This document shows, in pieces, positions 17,819 through 26,173 of a DNA stretch of 47,711 nucleotides. Position 1 is the first letter of the stretch. The number at the start of each line of letters is the position of its first letter. The notes beneath the pieces were generated by a model that was not told where the DNA came from, did not search any database, and saw nothing but the letters and a program-made list of their open reading frames with translations. Source of the DNA: JAFALX01 sp050734185 (GTDB taxonomy: Bacteria; Chloroflexota; Dormibacteria; Aeolococcales; Aeolococcaceae); NCBI GenBank assembly GCA_050734185.1, contig JBOHUE010000133.1:1-47711 (forward strand). Direction: 5' to 3'. The position numbers and the translations under genes are program-made.

Positions 17819-19045
17819 ATGCCGAATCGAGCGACGGTGGCGTCCGGAGCGGATCCCGGAATCGGGGCAACGCTGCACAGGGTTGCGGTCATCGGGACCG
17901 CGACGAGCCGCGCCGATCGCGAGCGCGTCGAGATCGAGCTCGACGAGCTCGAGGAGCTGGCGCGCACCCTCGGCACCGAGGTGGTCGAGCGCCGTCTCCT
18001 CACGCTGCGCGAGCCTCATCCGGCGACATTCCTGCGATCCGGCATGGTCGAGACCCTGGCGGCGCAGGTCGCAGAGCTCGACCGCCCCGCAGTTCTGTGC
18101 AACGACGCACTGTCTCCCCGCCAGCAGCGCAACCTGCAGGAGGCCTGGAGCGTGCCGGTGCTCGACCGCACCGAGGTGATCCTGGCGATCTTTGCCCACC
18201 GGGCCATCACGGCCGAGGGCCGGCTGCAGGTCGAGATGGCGCAGCTCGAGCACCTCCTGCCGCGCCTGGCCGGAGGCTGGTCCCATCTGGAGCGGCAGCG
18301 AGGCGGCGTCGGGCTCCGTGGTGGACCGGGCGAGACGCAGATCGAGGTCGACCGGCGCCTCATCCGGGGGCGCATCAAGCGGTTGCGCGAGCGGCTCGTC
18401 GTCCTCGAGCGGCAGCGACGAACGAGGCGCACCGCGCGCACCAACGTGCCACTCGCATCCTGCGCACTCGTCGGGTACACCAACGCCGGCAAGTCGACGC
18501 TGCTCAACGCTCTCACTCACAGCACCGTGCTCGCCGACGACCTGCTCTTCGCCACTCTCGACCCGACCTCACGCCGGCTCGAGCTGACGTCCGGCCGGCG
18601 TGTGATCGTGACCGACACCGTCGGCTTCATCCAGAAGCTGCCGACCGAGCTGGTCGAGGCCTTCGCCGCGACGCTCGAGGAGGTGCGGCAGGCGCACATG
18701 CTCGCCGTCGTTGTCGACGGGTCTCACCCGGATTGCGCCTCGCAGCTGCAGACGGTCATCCGGACGCTCGCCGACATGGGCTGCGAACAGCCCGCGTTGC
18801 TGCTCGTCAACAAGATCGACCTGCTCGCACCCGCCGAGCAGCGTCGCGTCCGTCTGGCCCTTGGAGATGTGGCGGGCATCAGCCCGCTCGCGATCAGCGC
18901 GCGTACCGGCGCCGGCCTGCGCGAGCTGCGTCAGTCGATCGACGCACTCGCGGGCAGCATCGTCGCGGACACGAAGGCGAACCGGCCGATAATCGCGGCG
19001 CTGTCCCCCGCGGAAGGCGTGGCGCCGCAGTCCGTCGCCGGCTGA
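17819..19045 (+). CDS. hflX: Ribosome-associated GTPase HflX
   Basis: 408 aa, normal length. HflX binds the 50S subunit and splits stalled or hibernating 70S ribosomes using GTP. It has an N-terminal HflX domain with the conserved region RQRGGVGLRGGPGETQIEVD, the family signature, then a coiled region (RRLIRGRIKRLRERL). The G domain has G1 GYTNAGKS (residues ~219-226), G2 FATLDPTSR, G3 DTVGFIQ, G4 NKID (~331) and G5 SARTG. The ATG at 17819 follows TTG at 17816; either could start, with no strong ribosome-binding site. It converges on smpB with only 7 nt between stops, placing two ribosome-rescue genes tail-to-tail. Confidence 0.96.
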   Translation: MPNRATVASGADPGIGATLHRVAVIGTATSRADRERVEIELDELEELARTLGTEVVERRLLTLREPHPATFLRSGMVETLAAQVAELDRPAVLCNDALSPRQQRNLQEAWSVPVLDRTEVILAIFAHRAITAEGRLQVEMAQLEHLLPRLAGGWSHLERQRGGVGLRGGPGETQIEVDRRLIRGRIKRLRERLVVLERQRRTRRTARTNVPLASCALVGYTNAGKSTLLNALTHSTVLADDLLFATLDPTSRRLELTSGRRVIVTDTVGFIQKLPTELVEAFAATLEEVRQAHMLAVVVDGSHPDCASQLQTVIRTLADMGCEQPALLLVNKIDLLAPAEQRRVRLALGDVAGISPLAISARTGAGLRELRQSIDALAGSIVADTKANRPIIAALSPAEGVAPQSVAG

Positions 19046-19052
19046 GCAGCCG

Positions 19053-19532
19053 TCAGCGACCCGAGCGGACGCGAGCGGTCGCCCGCTCGATCTCGCGCTG
19101 CGCGTCACGCTTGGCCACGTCCTGGCGCTTGTCCCAGAGCTTCTTGCCCCGCCCGAGGCCGAACGCCAGCTTGATGCGGTTGTGGGCGAGAAAGATGCGC
19201 AGCGGCACCAATGTCAGCCCCTGCGTGCGGACGGCCCCGTCGAGGTACTCGATCTCGCGCTTGTGCAGCAGGAGCCGGCGGCGGCGGTCCGGCTCCAGGT
19301 TCTGCCGGTTGCCCTGTGCGTAGGGCGCGATGTTCACCTGCATCAGCCAGGCCTCGCCACCCTCTATGCGCACGTAGCCGTCGGTCAGCTGGGTCCGCCC
19401 GCCGCGTAATGACTTCACCTCGGTGCCGGTGAGCTCGATACCCGCCTCGAAGGTCTCGAGGATCGAGTACTCGTACGTCGCGCGGCGGTTGCGCGCCAGC
19501 ACGGGGTCGCGGTCGGTCTGCTTCGCCGGCAC
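19053..19532 (-). CDS. smpB: SsrA-binding protein SmpB
   Basis: 159 aa, typical length. SmpB binds the tRNA-like part of tmRNA and carries it into the empty A site of stalled ribosomes. Conserved features are LARNRRATYEYSILETFEAGIEL near the N-terminus, GTEVKSLRGGR, the LMQVNIAPY strand, LLLHKREI, and the basic tail KKLWDKRQDVAKRDAQREI, which enters the mRNA channel. The start is GTG at 19532, 7 nt after the fmt stop, so it is the last gene of the gmk-to-smpB operon. The tmRNA gene lies 7.5 kb away on the other strand. Confidence 0.97.
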   Translation of the reverse strand: MPAKQTDRDPVLARNRRATYEYSILETFEAGIELTGTEVKSLRGGRTQLTDGYVRIEGGEAWLMQVNIAPYAQGNRQNLEPDRRRRLLLHKREIEYLDGAVRTQGLTLVPLRIFLAHNRIKLAFGLGRGKKLWDKRQDVAKRDAQREIERATARVRSGR

Positions 19533-19539
19533 TGCCGTC

Positions 19540-20460
19540 TCAGTGCACGGAGCGACGGCCGCGCAGGTACGCCGCCGCGCTCATCGCGCGCGACCCCGCC
19601 GGCACCACGCGATCGACGCGGTACCCGCCGGCGCGCGTGGCGACGACCACGCTCTCGCCGTCGATGCGAATCACGTCACCGGGTGTGGCGGCGGCGCCGC
19701 TGTCGCCGCCGGGCTCGCGTGCTCCCGCGAGGATGCGCACGGGAGCGCCACCGAGGTTCGCGGTGACACCCGGCCACGGGTCAAACGCGCGGACCCGCCG
19801 GTCCACGTCGACAGCGGTGCACTCCTCCCACGTGACGGCGCCGTCCTCGCGCGTGAGGCGCGGCGCGAGCGTGACGCCGTCGTCCGGTTGCGCTGTCACC
19901 GTCGCGCTGCCGTCTTCCAACTGCTGCAGCACGCCATCGAGCGCGACGGCGCCGGCGGACGCGAGCGTCGCCGTCAGCGCCGGCGCGGTTGCATCCTCAG
20001 GAATGTCCACGGGCGTGCGGCTGTACATCGGCCCCGTGTCGAGCCCCGCGTCCATGCGCATGATGGTGACGCCGGATTCGGTGTCTCCGGCGAGAATCGC
20101 GTGCGCCACCGGGCTGGCGCCGCGCCATCGCGGCAGCAGCGACCCGTGCACGTTCACCGGGGCGAGCCGCGGAATGTCGAGCAGCGCCTGGGGAAGGATC
20201 TGCCCGTACGCAGCGACGACGAGCGCATCCGGCTGGAGCGCCGCGATCTCAGCCAGTGACTGCGGGTCCCGGACGCGGGGCGGCGTTAGCAGCGGGATGT
20301 GCAGCTCGCGGGCCACGTCCGCCACCGGTCGCGCAGCCGGCCGGCCGCGGCTGCCGGCTTTGTCCGGCTGGGACACCACGGCGACGACGTCGTGCTGCTC
20401 GTTGCAGTGCCGCAGCGACGGCACAGCGAAGTCTGCCGTGCCGAGGAACACGATCCTCAC
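19540..20460 (-). CDS. fmt: Methionyl-tRNA formyltransferase
   Basis: 306 aa, normal length. It transfers a formyl group from 10-formyl-tetrahydrofolate to the amino group of Met on initiator tRNA. The N-terminal Rossmann domain starts MRIVFLGTADFAVPSL. The active-site region VNVHGSLLPRWRGASP (Asn and His of the family's catalytic triad) and the downstream ESGVTIMRMDAGLDTGP are intact. A C-terminal OB-fold (NLGGAPVRILAGAREP..., GDVIRIDGESVVVATR) holds the tRNA. Its start overlaps the def stop by 4 nt (ATGA), as in many genomes where the formylation and deformylation enzymes are coupled. Confidence 0.97.
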   Translation of the reverse strand: MRIVFLGTADFAVPSLRHCNEQHDVVAVVSQPDKAGSRGRPAARPVADVARELHIPLLTPPRVRDPQSLAEIAALQPDALVVAAYGQILPQALLDIPRLAPVNVHGSLLPRWRGASPVAHAILAGDTESGVTIMRMDAGLDTGPMYSRTPVDIPEDATAPALTATLASAGAVALDGVLQQLEDGSATVTAQPDDGVTLAPRLTREDGAVTWEECTAVDVDRRVRAFDPWPGVTANLGGAPVRILAGAREPGGDSGAAATPGDVIRIDGESVVVATRAGGYRVDRVVPAGSRAMSAAAYLRGRRSVH

Positions 20461-20966
20461 ACAGCGGCGACGGCGTCGGCCTCCTCGGCTTCAGCGACCG
20501 TCTCCAGCTCGCGCAGCGTGCCCTCGTTGACGCGTGTCGTGAACAGGATGCCGTCCAGATGGTCGATCTCGTGTTGGATTGCGCGCGCCAGCAATCCGTC
20601 ACCCTTGACGCGGACCTGCTTGCCGTGGCGGTTCAACCCCTTCGCCACGACGCGGTCGCAGCGCGTCACCTCGCCGACCCACCCGGGCACCGAAAGACAT
20701 CCCTCGAGGCCGGTCTGCTCGCCCTCGCAACGCACCATCTCTGGATTGGCCAGCTGATAGATCTGGTTGTCGACGCGCAGCACGATCACGCGCAGCGGCA
20801 CGTTGACCTGCGGCGCGGCGAGCCCGACGCCGTTGGCGGCGAACATCGTCTCCACCATGTCGTCCATGAGCTTGCGGATGCCCTCATCGACGCGAGGCAC
20901 GCGCGTGGCCCGCGAGGTGAGCACCTCGTTATGGTCAGCTGTGACAACTATTGGCAGGGCCGGCAC
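20457..20966 (-). CDS. def: Peptide deformylase
   Basis: 169 aa. It removes the formyl group from nascent N-termini using a metal (usually Fe2+) at the ribosome exit. All three family motifs are present: GVGLAAPQV (motif 1), EGCLSVPG with the metal-binding Cys (motif 2), and QHEIDHLDG with the two His ligands and catalytic Glu (motif 3). The start is GTG at 20966 with GGAG 5 nt upstream, 18 nt after the priA stop. It overlaps fmt by 4 nt. Confidence 0.97.
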   Translation of the reverse strand: MPALPIVVTADHNEVLTSRATRVPRVDEGIRKLMDDMVETMFAANGVGLAAPQVNVPLRVIVLRVDNQIYQLANPEMVRCEGEQTGLEGCLSVPGWVGEVTRCDRVVAKGLNRHGKQVRVKGDGLLARAIQHEIDHLDGILFTTRVNEGTLRELETVAEAEEADAVAAV

Positions 20967-20984
20967 CGTTTGCTCCAGTGGTCC

Positions 20985-22979
20985 TCACATCGCGGGGTCG
21001 ACGTCGATGCTCCAGCCCCGCTCGCGAGGAAGATGCGGAAACGCCCTCTCGATGTTGGTGCCCCGCAGCGTCAGCTGCCAGCGGTATTGGCCCCGCAGAC
21101 GATGCAGGAACGCCGGTGACGGGCCGAGGACGTCGAGCCCACCATCCTCGGCGAGTGTACCAGAGAGTCGCTCGACCTCCCGAGACGCGGCCTGCCGGCA
21201 GGCCTCGTCGTCCTCGTGGGTAAACGTGCAGACACACAGCCGCGTGTACGGGGGAAAGTGCAGGGCGCGCCGGGTGCGAATCTCGTCGCGTGCAAAGCCC
21301 AGATAGTCGTGCACGCTTGCATGGCGGACCGCGTAGTGGTCGGGGCTGTACGTCTGCAGCACGACGCGCGCCGGTTCGTCACCGCGGCCCGCGCGTCCGG
21401 CGACCTGTGTCAACAGCGAGAACGTGACCTCGCCGGAGCGGTAGTCGGGGAAGTGCAGCGACGTATCCGCGTTGACGATCCCGACGAGTCGCACGTTGCC
21501 GAGGTCCCAGCCCTTGGCGACCATCTGCGTGCCGATGAGGCAGTCCGCCTCGTGATCGCGAAAGCGCTGATAGATGTCGAAGTACGCGTCGCGCGTCTGC
21601 GTCGTGTCACGGTCCATGCGCAGCAGCCGCAGCGCGGGAAAACGTTCGTGCACCTCCGCCTCGAGCCGCTCCGTCCCGAGCCCCATCCCACGGACGGCCG
21701 TTGACCCACACGACGGGCAGTGCGACGGCAGCGGAATCGACAGGCCGCAATAGTGGCAGTCGCAGCGCGCACGCGACGCGTGATGCACGAGCGCGACGCT
21801 GCAGTTCGTGCAGCTCAGCGCTGCGCCGCACGTGCGGCATAGCACGACGGTGGCAGTGCCTCGGCGGTTGAGAAACAGGATCGACTGGCCGCCGGTGTCG
21901 TGCACCGTGGCGAGCGCGCGCTCCAATGTTCGCGAGAGCGGGGAACGGTTGCCGGCTGCGAGCTCGTCACGGAGGTCGACCACATCGATCGGCGGCAGGC
22001 TGCGGCCGCTGATGCGCGCCGGGAGGGTCGCGAGCTCGAGCCCGCCCGTGTGGGCCTTGTAGAACGTCTCGACTCGCGGTGTGGCGCTCCCGAGCACCAC
22101 CGGAGCGCACGCAAGGCGGCCGAGCTCGAGCGCCACATCCACCGCGTGGTAGCGCGGCATGCGGTCCTGCTTGTACGCGGACGCATCCTCTTCGTCCACC
22201 ACCACAACACCGAGCTGCGGAACCGGTGCGAACACCGCGCTTCGCGAGCCGATGACAACGTCCAGCTCGCCGCTGCGGATGCGCTGCCATTCCGCCGCTC
22301 GCTCCGCATCGGTGAGCGCTGAGTGGATCACGGCCACGCGGCCGGGGAAGCGCCCCGCGAAGCGCTGGATCATCTGCGGCGTCAACGCGATCTCGGGGAC
22401 CATGACGATGGCACCACGGCCGCACGCGAGCGCCGACGCGATGACGGTGAGGTACACCTCGGTCTTGCCGCTGCCGGTGACGCCGTGCAGCAGGAGCCGG
22501 CGGTGCTCCCCTGCCTGCACGGCTTCGATGAGCGGCGCCACAGCCGCCTCCTGTGCGTCGGTGCGCTGCAGCGCGTCACTCGGTTCCGAACGGCTCCGCG
22601 CCTCCGCAAGTGCGCGCGACGTCACGCGCGGTCCCGCCGAGCGCCGCCGCTTGGGAACGCGCGCGCCCTTCGGCACCATCGCGCGGATCACCTCGGACAG
22701 CGGGGCACAGTACCGCGCGGCGATCCAGCGGCTCAGCTCGATGTGCAGCGGCGACATCAGTGGCTCCGCGTCAATCACCGACTCGATCTCCCGCACCTCT
22801 TCCTGCTCGGTGTGCTCGTGCCGCTCCACGACGAACCCGACGAGCGTGCGCTTGCCGAACGGGATCTCCACGCGCGCCCCCGGAAGGGCCGCGGCGTCGA
22901 GCGCGTCGGGCACCGCGTACGTGTACGTGTCGCGCGGCAGCATCGACCGCGTATCGGGGACGACCTCGGCGAAGCTCAC
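20985..22979 (-). CDS. priA: Primosomal protein N' (replication-restart helicase PriA)
   Basis: 664 aa from the GTG at 22979, which overlaps the coaB stop as GTGA. The open frame continues upstream only inside coaB. PriA reloads the replicative helicase at collapsed forks. The N-terminal DNA-binding domain starts VSFAEVVPDTRSMLPRDTY. The helicase domain carries Walker A GVTGSGKTEVYL (~165-172) and a DEED box (VVVDEEDASAYKQ). The zinc region has CRTCGAALSCTNC and CDCHYCGLSIPLPSHCPSC, eight Cys as expected, followed by GTERLEAEV, LIGTQMVAKGWD and QVAGRAGRGD. All core motifs are intact. Confidence 0.96.
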   Translation of the reverse strand: MSFAEVVPDTRSMLPRDTYTYAVPDALDAAALPGARVEIPFGKRTLVGFVVERHEHTEQEEVREIESVIDAEPLMSPLHIELSRWIAARYCAPLSEVIRAMVPKGARVPKRRRSAGPRVTSRALAEARSRSEPSDALQRTDAQEAAVAPLIEAVQAGEHRRLLLHGVTGSGKTEVYLTVIASALACGRGAIVMVPEIALTPQMIQRFAGRFPGRVAVIHSALTDAERAAEWQRIRSGELDVVIGSRSAVFAPVPQLGVVVVDEEDASAYKQDRMPRYHAVDVALELGRLACAPVVLGSATPRVETFYKAHTGGLELATLPARISGRSLPPIDVVDLRDELAAGNRSPLSRTLERALATVHDTGGQSILFLNRRGTATVVLCRTCGAALSCTNCSVALVHHASRARCDCHYCGLSIPLPSHCPSCGSTAVRGMGLGTERLEAEVHERFPALRLLRMDRDTTQTRDAYFDIYQRFRDHEADCLIGTQMVAKGWDLGNVRLVGIVNADTSLHFPDYRSGEVTFSLLTQVAGRAGRGDEPARVVLQTYSPDHYAVRHASVHDYLGFARDEIRTRRALHFPPYTRLCVCTFTHEDDEACRQAASREVERLSGTLAEDGGLDVLGPSPAFLHRLRGQYRWQLTLRGTNIERAFPHLPRERGWSIDVDPAM

Positions 22980-23656
22980 CGAAGTCGCTCGCGCACCACG
23001 CGGAGAATCGCGTCCGCCACATCGTCCTTGGGCGCGCGCGCGACGACCGCGACGACGCCGCTCGCGTCGATGATGGTCACCTCGTTCGCCGGTGAGCCCA
23101 TGCCGATGTCGCTGCGGGACACGTCGTTGAGCACGATCAGGTCGAGACCCTTGCGTCGCAGCTTGTCCTGCGCGTTGCGCACCAGGTCGCTCGTCTCGGC
23201 GGCGAAGCCGACGACGTACACGCCGTCGCGCTCCGGTGCGTCGCGGAGCGACGCGAGGATGTCGATGGTCGGTTCGAGCTCGAGCGTCCACGTCTGCGCA
23301 CGCTTCTTGATCTTCCCGTCGGTGACGTGTGCCGGCCTGTAGTCGGCGACCGCCGCCGCCATCAGCAGCACGGCGGCGCCGGGGAGCGCGGCGCGCAGCG
23401 CGGCTGCCATCGATTCCGCGGTCTCGACACCGACAACCTGCATCGCCGGCGCTTCAGGCGGCGGCGCCACCGTCGTGATCAACGTCACGACGGCGCCGGC
23501 CCGCGCGGCGGCCAGTGCGAGCGCGTTGCCCATCAGGCCGCTGGACCGGTTGCCCAGGTAGCGCACGGTGTCGATCGGTTCGCGCGTGCCGCCGGCGGTG
23601 ACCACGACGTGCCGGCCGCGCAGCCAGAGCGCCTCAGCCGGCGCCGGATCCGACAA
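22976..23656 (-). CDS. coaB: Phosphopantothenate-cysteine ligase (CoaB half, separate frame)
   Basis: About 226 aa. CoaB joins 4'-phosphopantothenate to cysteine in coenzyme A synthesis. The domain starts LRGRHVVVTAGGTREPIDTVRYLGNRSSG, the standard nucleotide-binding region, with AAVADYRPAH, KIKK and VGFAAETSD and NDVSRSDIGM later. In most bacteria this is fused behind CoaC. Here it lies in a frame shifted by +1 relative to CoaC. No ATG or GTG fits; a TTG at 23656 with GAGGAG 4 nt upstream gives LSDPAPAEALWLRGRH and overlaps coaC by 23 nt. Either the two domains are separate, coupled proteins (as in some Firmicutes) or a frameshift joins them, programmed or from a sequencing error. Confidence 0.88.
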   Translation of the reverse strand: MSDPAPAEALWLRGRHVVVTAGGTREPIDTVRYLGNRSSGLMGNALALAAARAGAVVTLITTVAPPPEAPAMQVVGVETAESMAAALRAALPGAAVLLMAAAVADYRPAHVTDGKIKKRAQTWTLELEPTIDILASLRDAPERDGVYVVGFAAETSDLVRNAQDKLRRKGLDLIVLNDVSRSDIGMGSPANEVTIIDASGVVAVVARAPKDDVADAILRVVRERLR

Positions 23657-24212
23657 GTGACTCCTCGATGGCGGCGAGGATGACGTCAGGCTCCACCATG
23701 CGTCCCGCCCCCTCCCGCCCGCTGGCGAGCCGCCCTCGCACCGGGCCGAGCACACGCGCGCCGCGGGTGATGAGCGTTGCGCAATTGGTCTGCGTCGCGG
23801 GGTGCTCCCACATCGCGGACTCCATCGCCGGCGCGATCAGGAGCGGCGCCGCACATGCGAGCGCGGTCGTCGTGACCGCGTCATCGGCGAGCCCGAGCGC
23901 CAGCCGGGCGATGAGGTCGGCGGACGCGGCCACCACCACCTGCAGCTCGCACCATGCCGCCAGCTCGAGGTGGCTCATGCCGTGCTCGGCATCGGAGTCC
24001 CAGAGCGACGCCGCGACCGGGTGGCCGCTCAGCGACCGCAGCAGAACCGGCGTGACGAACCGCGTCGCGGCAGCACTCATCACGACTCGAACCTCGCCCT
24101 GCAGCTTGCGGACGCCGGTGACGACGTCGCACGCCTTGAACGCGGCGACGCTGCCGCCAATCGCGACCAGAACGCGCCGTCCGTCGAGCGATTGTTCAGG
24201 CACGGACGCCAC
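23634..24212 (-). CDS. coaC: Phosphopantothenoylcysteine decarboxylase (CoaC half)
   Basis: 192 aa. This is a flavin-dependent decarboxylase giving 4'-phosphopantetheine. It begins RRVLVAIGGSVAAFKACDVV (FMN binding). It contains HLELAAWCELQVVVAASADLIARLALGLADDAVTTT, where family members have the catalytic His and the 'PATANTIAK'-like segment, then APAMESAMWEHPATQTN, matching PAMNxxMW with Met to Glu-Ser at the conserved Asn position. It ends GRMVEPDVILAAIEESLVG, exactly where fused CoaBC proteins continue into the ligase domain, but a TGA ends the frame. The start is GTG at 24212 (or GTG at 24203), overlapping gmk by 17 or 8 nt. No rpoZ lies between it and gmk. Confidence 0.88.
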   Translation of the reverse strand: MASVPEQSLDGRRVLVAIGGSVAAFKACDVVTGVRKLQGEVRVVMSAAATRFVTPVLLRSLSGHPVAASLWDSDAEHGMSHLELAAWCELQVVVAASADLIARLALGLADDAVTTTALACAAPLLIAPAMESAMWEHPATQTNCATLITRGARVLGPVRGRLASGREGAGRMVEPDVILAAIEESLVGSGAG

Positions 24213-24792
24213 CGCGGATCAGGTCGAGGATCTCGCGTGCGGCGCGGCGCACGTCGTCGTTGACCACGCGATGATCGTACTTCGCCTGCTCGGCGAGCTC
24301 ATGCTCGGCGGTGGCCTCGCGGACCACAAGGCTGTTGCGGTCCTCGGTGTTGCGCTCCTCGAGGCGGCGCCGGAGCTCCTCCGGATTCGGCGGCAACAGG
24401 AAAATGAAGAGTGCAGCACCGCCCAGACGCTCGCGCACGCGTTCCGCACCCTGCACGTCGATCTTGAGCACGATCATGTCGCCGCGCGCGACCTGCTCCT
24501 GCACGCGTTGCAGCGAGGTCCCGTACTGGTGGCCGTACACCGTGGCGTGCTCGAGGAAGTCGCCGCGGAGCACCATGGCGTCGAACGTCTCCGGGTCGAC
24601 GAACGAGTACGACACGCCGTCCTGCTCACCGGCGCGCGGCGGCCGCGTGGTGTAGGAGACGCTGTAGCGGAGAGTCGGATCAAGCCGGAAGAGCTCGCGC
24701 AGCACCGTGTCCTTGCCGACGCCGCTCGGGCCCGAGAGCACGATGAGGCGCCCCGGCCCGGTGAGCCGCGCGGCGCTGCCCGGCCCGCTCAC
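24196..24792 (-). CDS. gmk: Guanylate kinase
   Basis: 198 aa, normal length. It phosphorylates GMP to GDP with ATP. P-loop GPSGVGKD at residues 21-28; GMP-binding region SYTTRPPRAGEQDGVSYSFV and FLEHATVYGHQYGT; lid segment ERLGGAALFIFLLPPNPEELRRRLEERNTED. The start is ATG at 24792, overlapping the rluD stop by 4 nt (ATGA), so it is translationally coupled to rluD. The usual downstream partner rpoZ is absent. Confidence 0.97.
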   Translation of the reverse strand: MSGPGSAARLTGPGRLIVLSGPSGVGKDTVLRELFRLDPTLRYSVSYTTRPPRAGEQDGVSYSFVDPETFDAMVLRGDFLEHATVYGHQYGTSLQRVQEQVARGDMIVLKIDVQGAERVRERLGGAALFIFLLPPNPEELRRRLEERNTEDRNSLVVREATAEHELAEQAKYDHRVVNDDVRRAAREILDLIRGGVRA

Positions 24793-25670
24793 TGCTGCCG
24801 CTCCCGCAGGTCGTGCAGCAGGGCTCGCAGATCCTCGGGAAGCGGGGATTCGAAGGTGCGCGGCTCGCCGTCGGCGGGGTGGCGAAACGTGAGCCGCCGT
24901 GCGTGCAGCGCCGGCCTGCCGGGTGCGCCGCCGCGCCCGTACACCGGGTCGCCGGCGAGCGGATGTCTGATGTACGCCATGTGCACGCGGATCTGATGCG
25001 TGCGTCCGGTGCGCAGATGCACCTCGAGCGCACTAATGTCGCCGAAGCCCTCGGAGACCGTGAAGTCGGTGACGGCGGGGCGGCCGTCATCGACGACCGC
25101 CATCCGCTTGCGGTCCCGCCGGTCACGCCCGATGGGCGCGTCGATCGTCCCGGTGTGCTCGCGAAACCCGCCGTGCACGACGGCGACGTACGTGCGGCCC
25201 AGCGTGCGGTCGCGCAGCTGCTCCGACAGCGATCGGTGCGCCGCCTCGGTCTTCGCCACAACAAGCAGCCCGCTCGTGTCGCGATCGAGGCGGTGCACGA
25301 TCCCGGCGCGCTCTTCGCCGCCGAGCAGCGACCACGTCGTGCCGCGAGCCTTCAGCGCGTCCACGAGGGTGTCCGCGGGGTGACCCGGTGCCGGGTGCAC
25401 GACGAGACCGGCCGGCTTGTCGACGACTGCCAGCCACTCGTCCTCGAAGACGAGCGTGATCGCCGGAGCGTGGACCGCGGGCGATGGGCGGGCAGCAACC
25501 GCGGGCGCCTCGGCGACGGCGATCACATCGTCGACGCGGACGCGATGGCTGGCCTTGGCGAGCCGGCCGTTCATCGTGACGAGCCCGGCATCTATCAGCG
25601 TCTGGGCGGCGTGGCGGGTGATGCCGCGCTCCTCGGCGAGCCACAGGTCGAGGCGCGGCAACGCGCTCAT
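24789..25670 (-). CDS. rluD: 23S rRNA pseudouridine synthase, RluD family
   Basis: 293 aa from the ATG at 25670; a GTG at 25679, overlapping the lspA stop as GTGA, is an equally possible start. The longer open frame upstream is a shadow of lspA/ileS. An N-terminal S4 RNA-binding domain (LDLWLAEERGITRHAAQTLI) precedes the catalytic domain with DKPAGLVVHP and the active-site motif HRLDRDTSGLLV (catalytic Asp ~129). RTHQIRVHMAYIRHPLAGDPVYG is the usual later motif. It isomerises uridines in helix 69 of 23S rRNA if it is true RluD; substrate choice among RluA/C/D cannot be proven, but S4 plus lspA linkage fits the RluD type. Confidence 0.93.
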   Translation of the reverse strand: MSALPRLDLWLAEERGITRHAAQTLIDAGLVTMNGRLAKASHRVRVDDVIAVAEAPAVAARPSPAVHAPAITLVFEDEWLAVVDKPAGLVVHPAPGHPADTLVDALKARGTTWSLLGGEERAGIVHRLDRDTSGLLVVAKTEAAHRSLSEQLRDRTLGRTYVAVVHGGFREHTGTIDAPIGRDRRDRKRMAVVDDGRPAVTDFTVSEGFGDISALEVHLRTGRTHQIRVHMAYIRHPLAGDPVYGRGGAPGRPALHARRLTFRHPADGEPRTFESPLPEDLRALLHDLRERQQ

Positions 25671-25675
25671 CGTGG

Positions 25676-26173
25676 TCACGCGGCCGAGCTCGTCGACGTG
25701 GTGCGCGCCGGTCCCAGCGTGAGCACCGCGAGCAGGATGGCGATCACGATGGACATGTCGGCAACGTTGAACACGGGCCACCAGTGCAGATCGATGAAGT
25801 CGACGACGCGGCCCTGCAGCAGGCGGTCGATGCCGTTGGACACCGCGCCGCCGAGGATCATCCCCAGCAGCACCTGGCGGTATGCGGTGTTGCCGTAGCG
25901 CTGCCCCACGAACAGGATGTACACCACCACGATCGCGGCGACGATCAGGTACAGCCACTGGAACTGCGGAAACAGCCCGAACGCGGCGCCGCTGTTCTCC
26001 ACGTGGTCGATGGTCACCAGCCCGCCCGGCCAGATCTCGCCGTGCAGCGCCAGGTGTTGTACGACGAGCCACTTGGTCAGGTGATCGAGGCCGATCACGA
26101 TGACCGCGGTGGCGCCGATGACGAGCAGGTAGCGGGCGCGGCTCGGCGTCAGCGCCGAACCCCCAACCAGCAC
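25676..26173 (-). CDS. lspA: Lipoprotein signal peptidase II
   Basis: About 165 aa from the GTG at 26173. Alternatives are an ATG at 26200 or a CTG at 26152 overlapping the ileS stop (CTGA). An integral membrane aspartyl protease that cuts the signal peptide from lipid-modified prolipoproteins. Four helices are visible. Conserved segments: LDHLTKWLV, ENSGAAFG, GGAVSNGIDRLLQGRVVDFID (first catalytic Asp in NGIDR) and FNVADMSIV (second catalytic Asp). Its presence matches the two lipoproteins in the window. It overlaps the 3' end of ileS and the start of rluD, so ileS-lspA-rluD are translated as a coupled set. Confidence 0.95.
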   Translation of the reverse strand: MLVGGSALTPSRARYLLVIGATAVIVIGLDHLTKWLVVQHLALHGEIWPGGLVTIDHVENSGAAFGLFPQFQWLYLIVAAIVVVYILFVGQRYGNTAYRQVLLGMILGGAVSNGIDRLLQGRVVDFIDLHWWPVFNVADMSIVIAILLAVLTLGPARTTSTSSAA

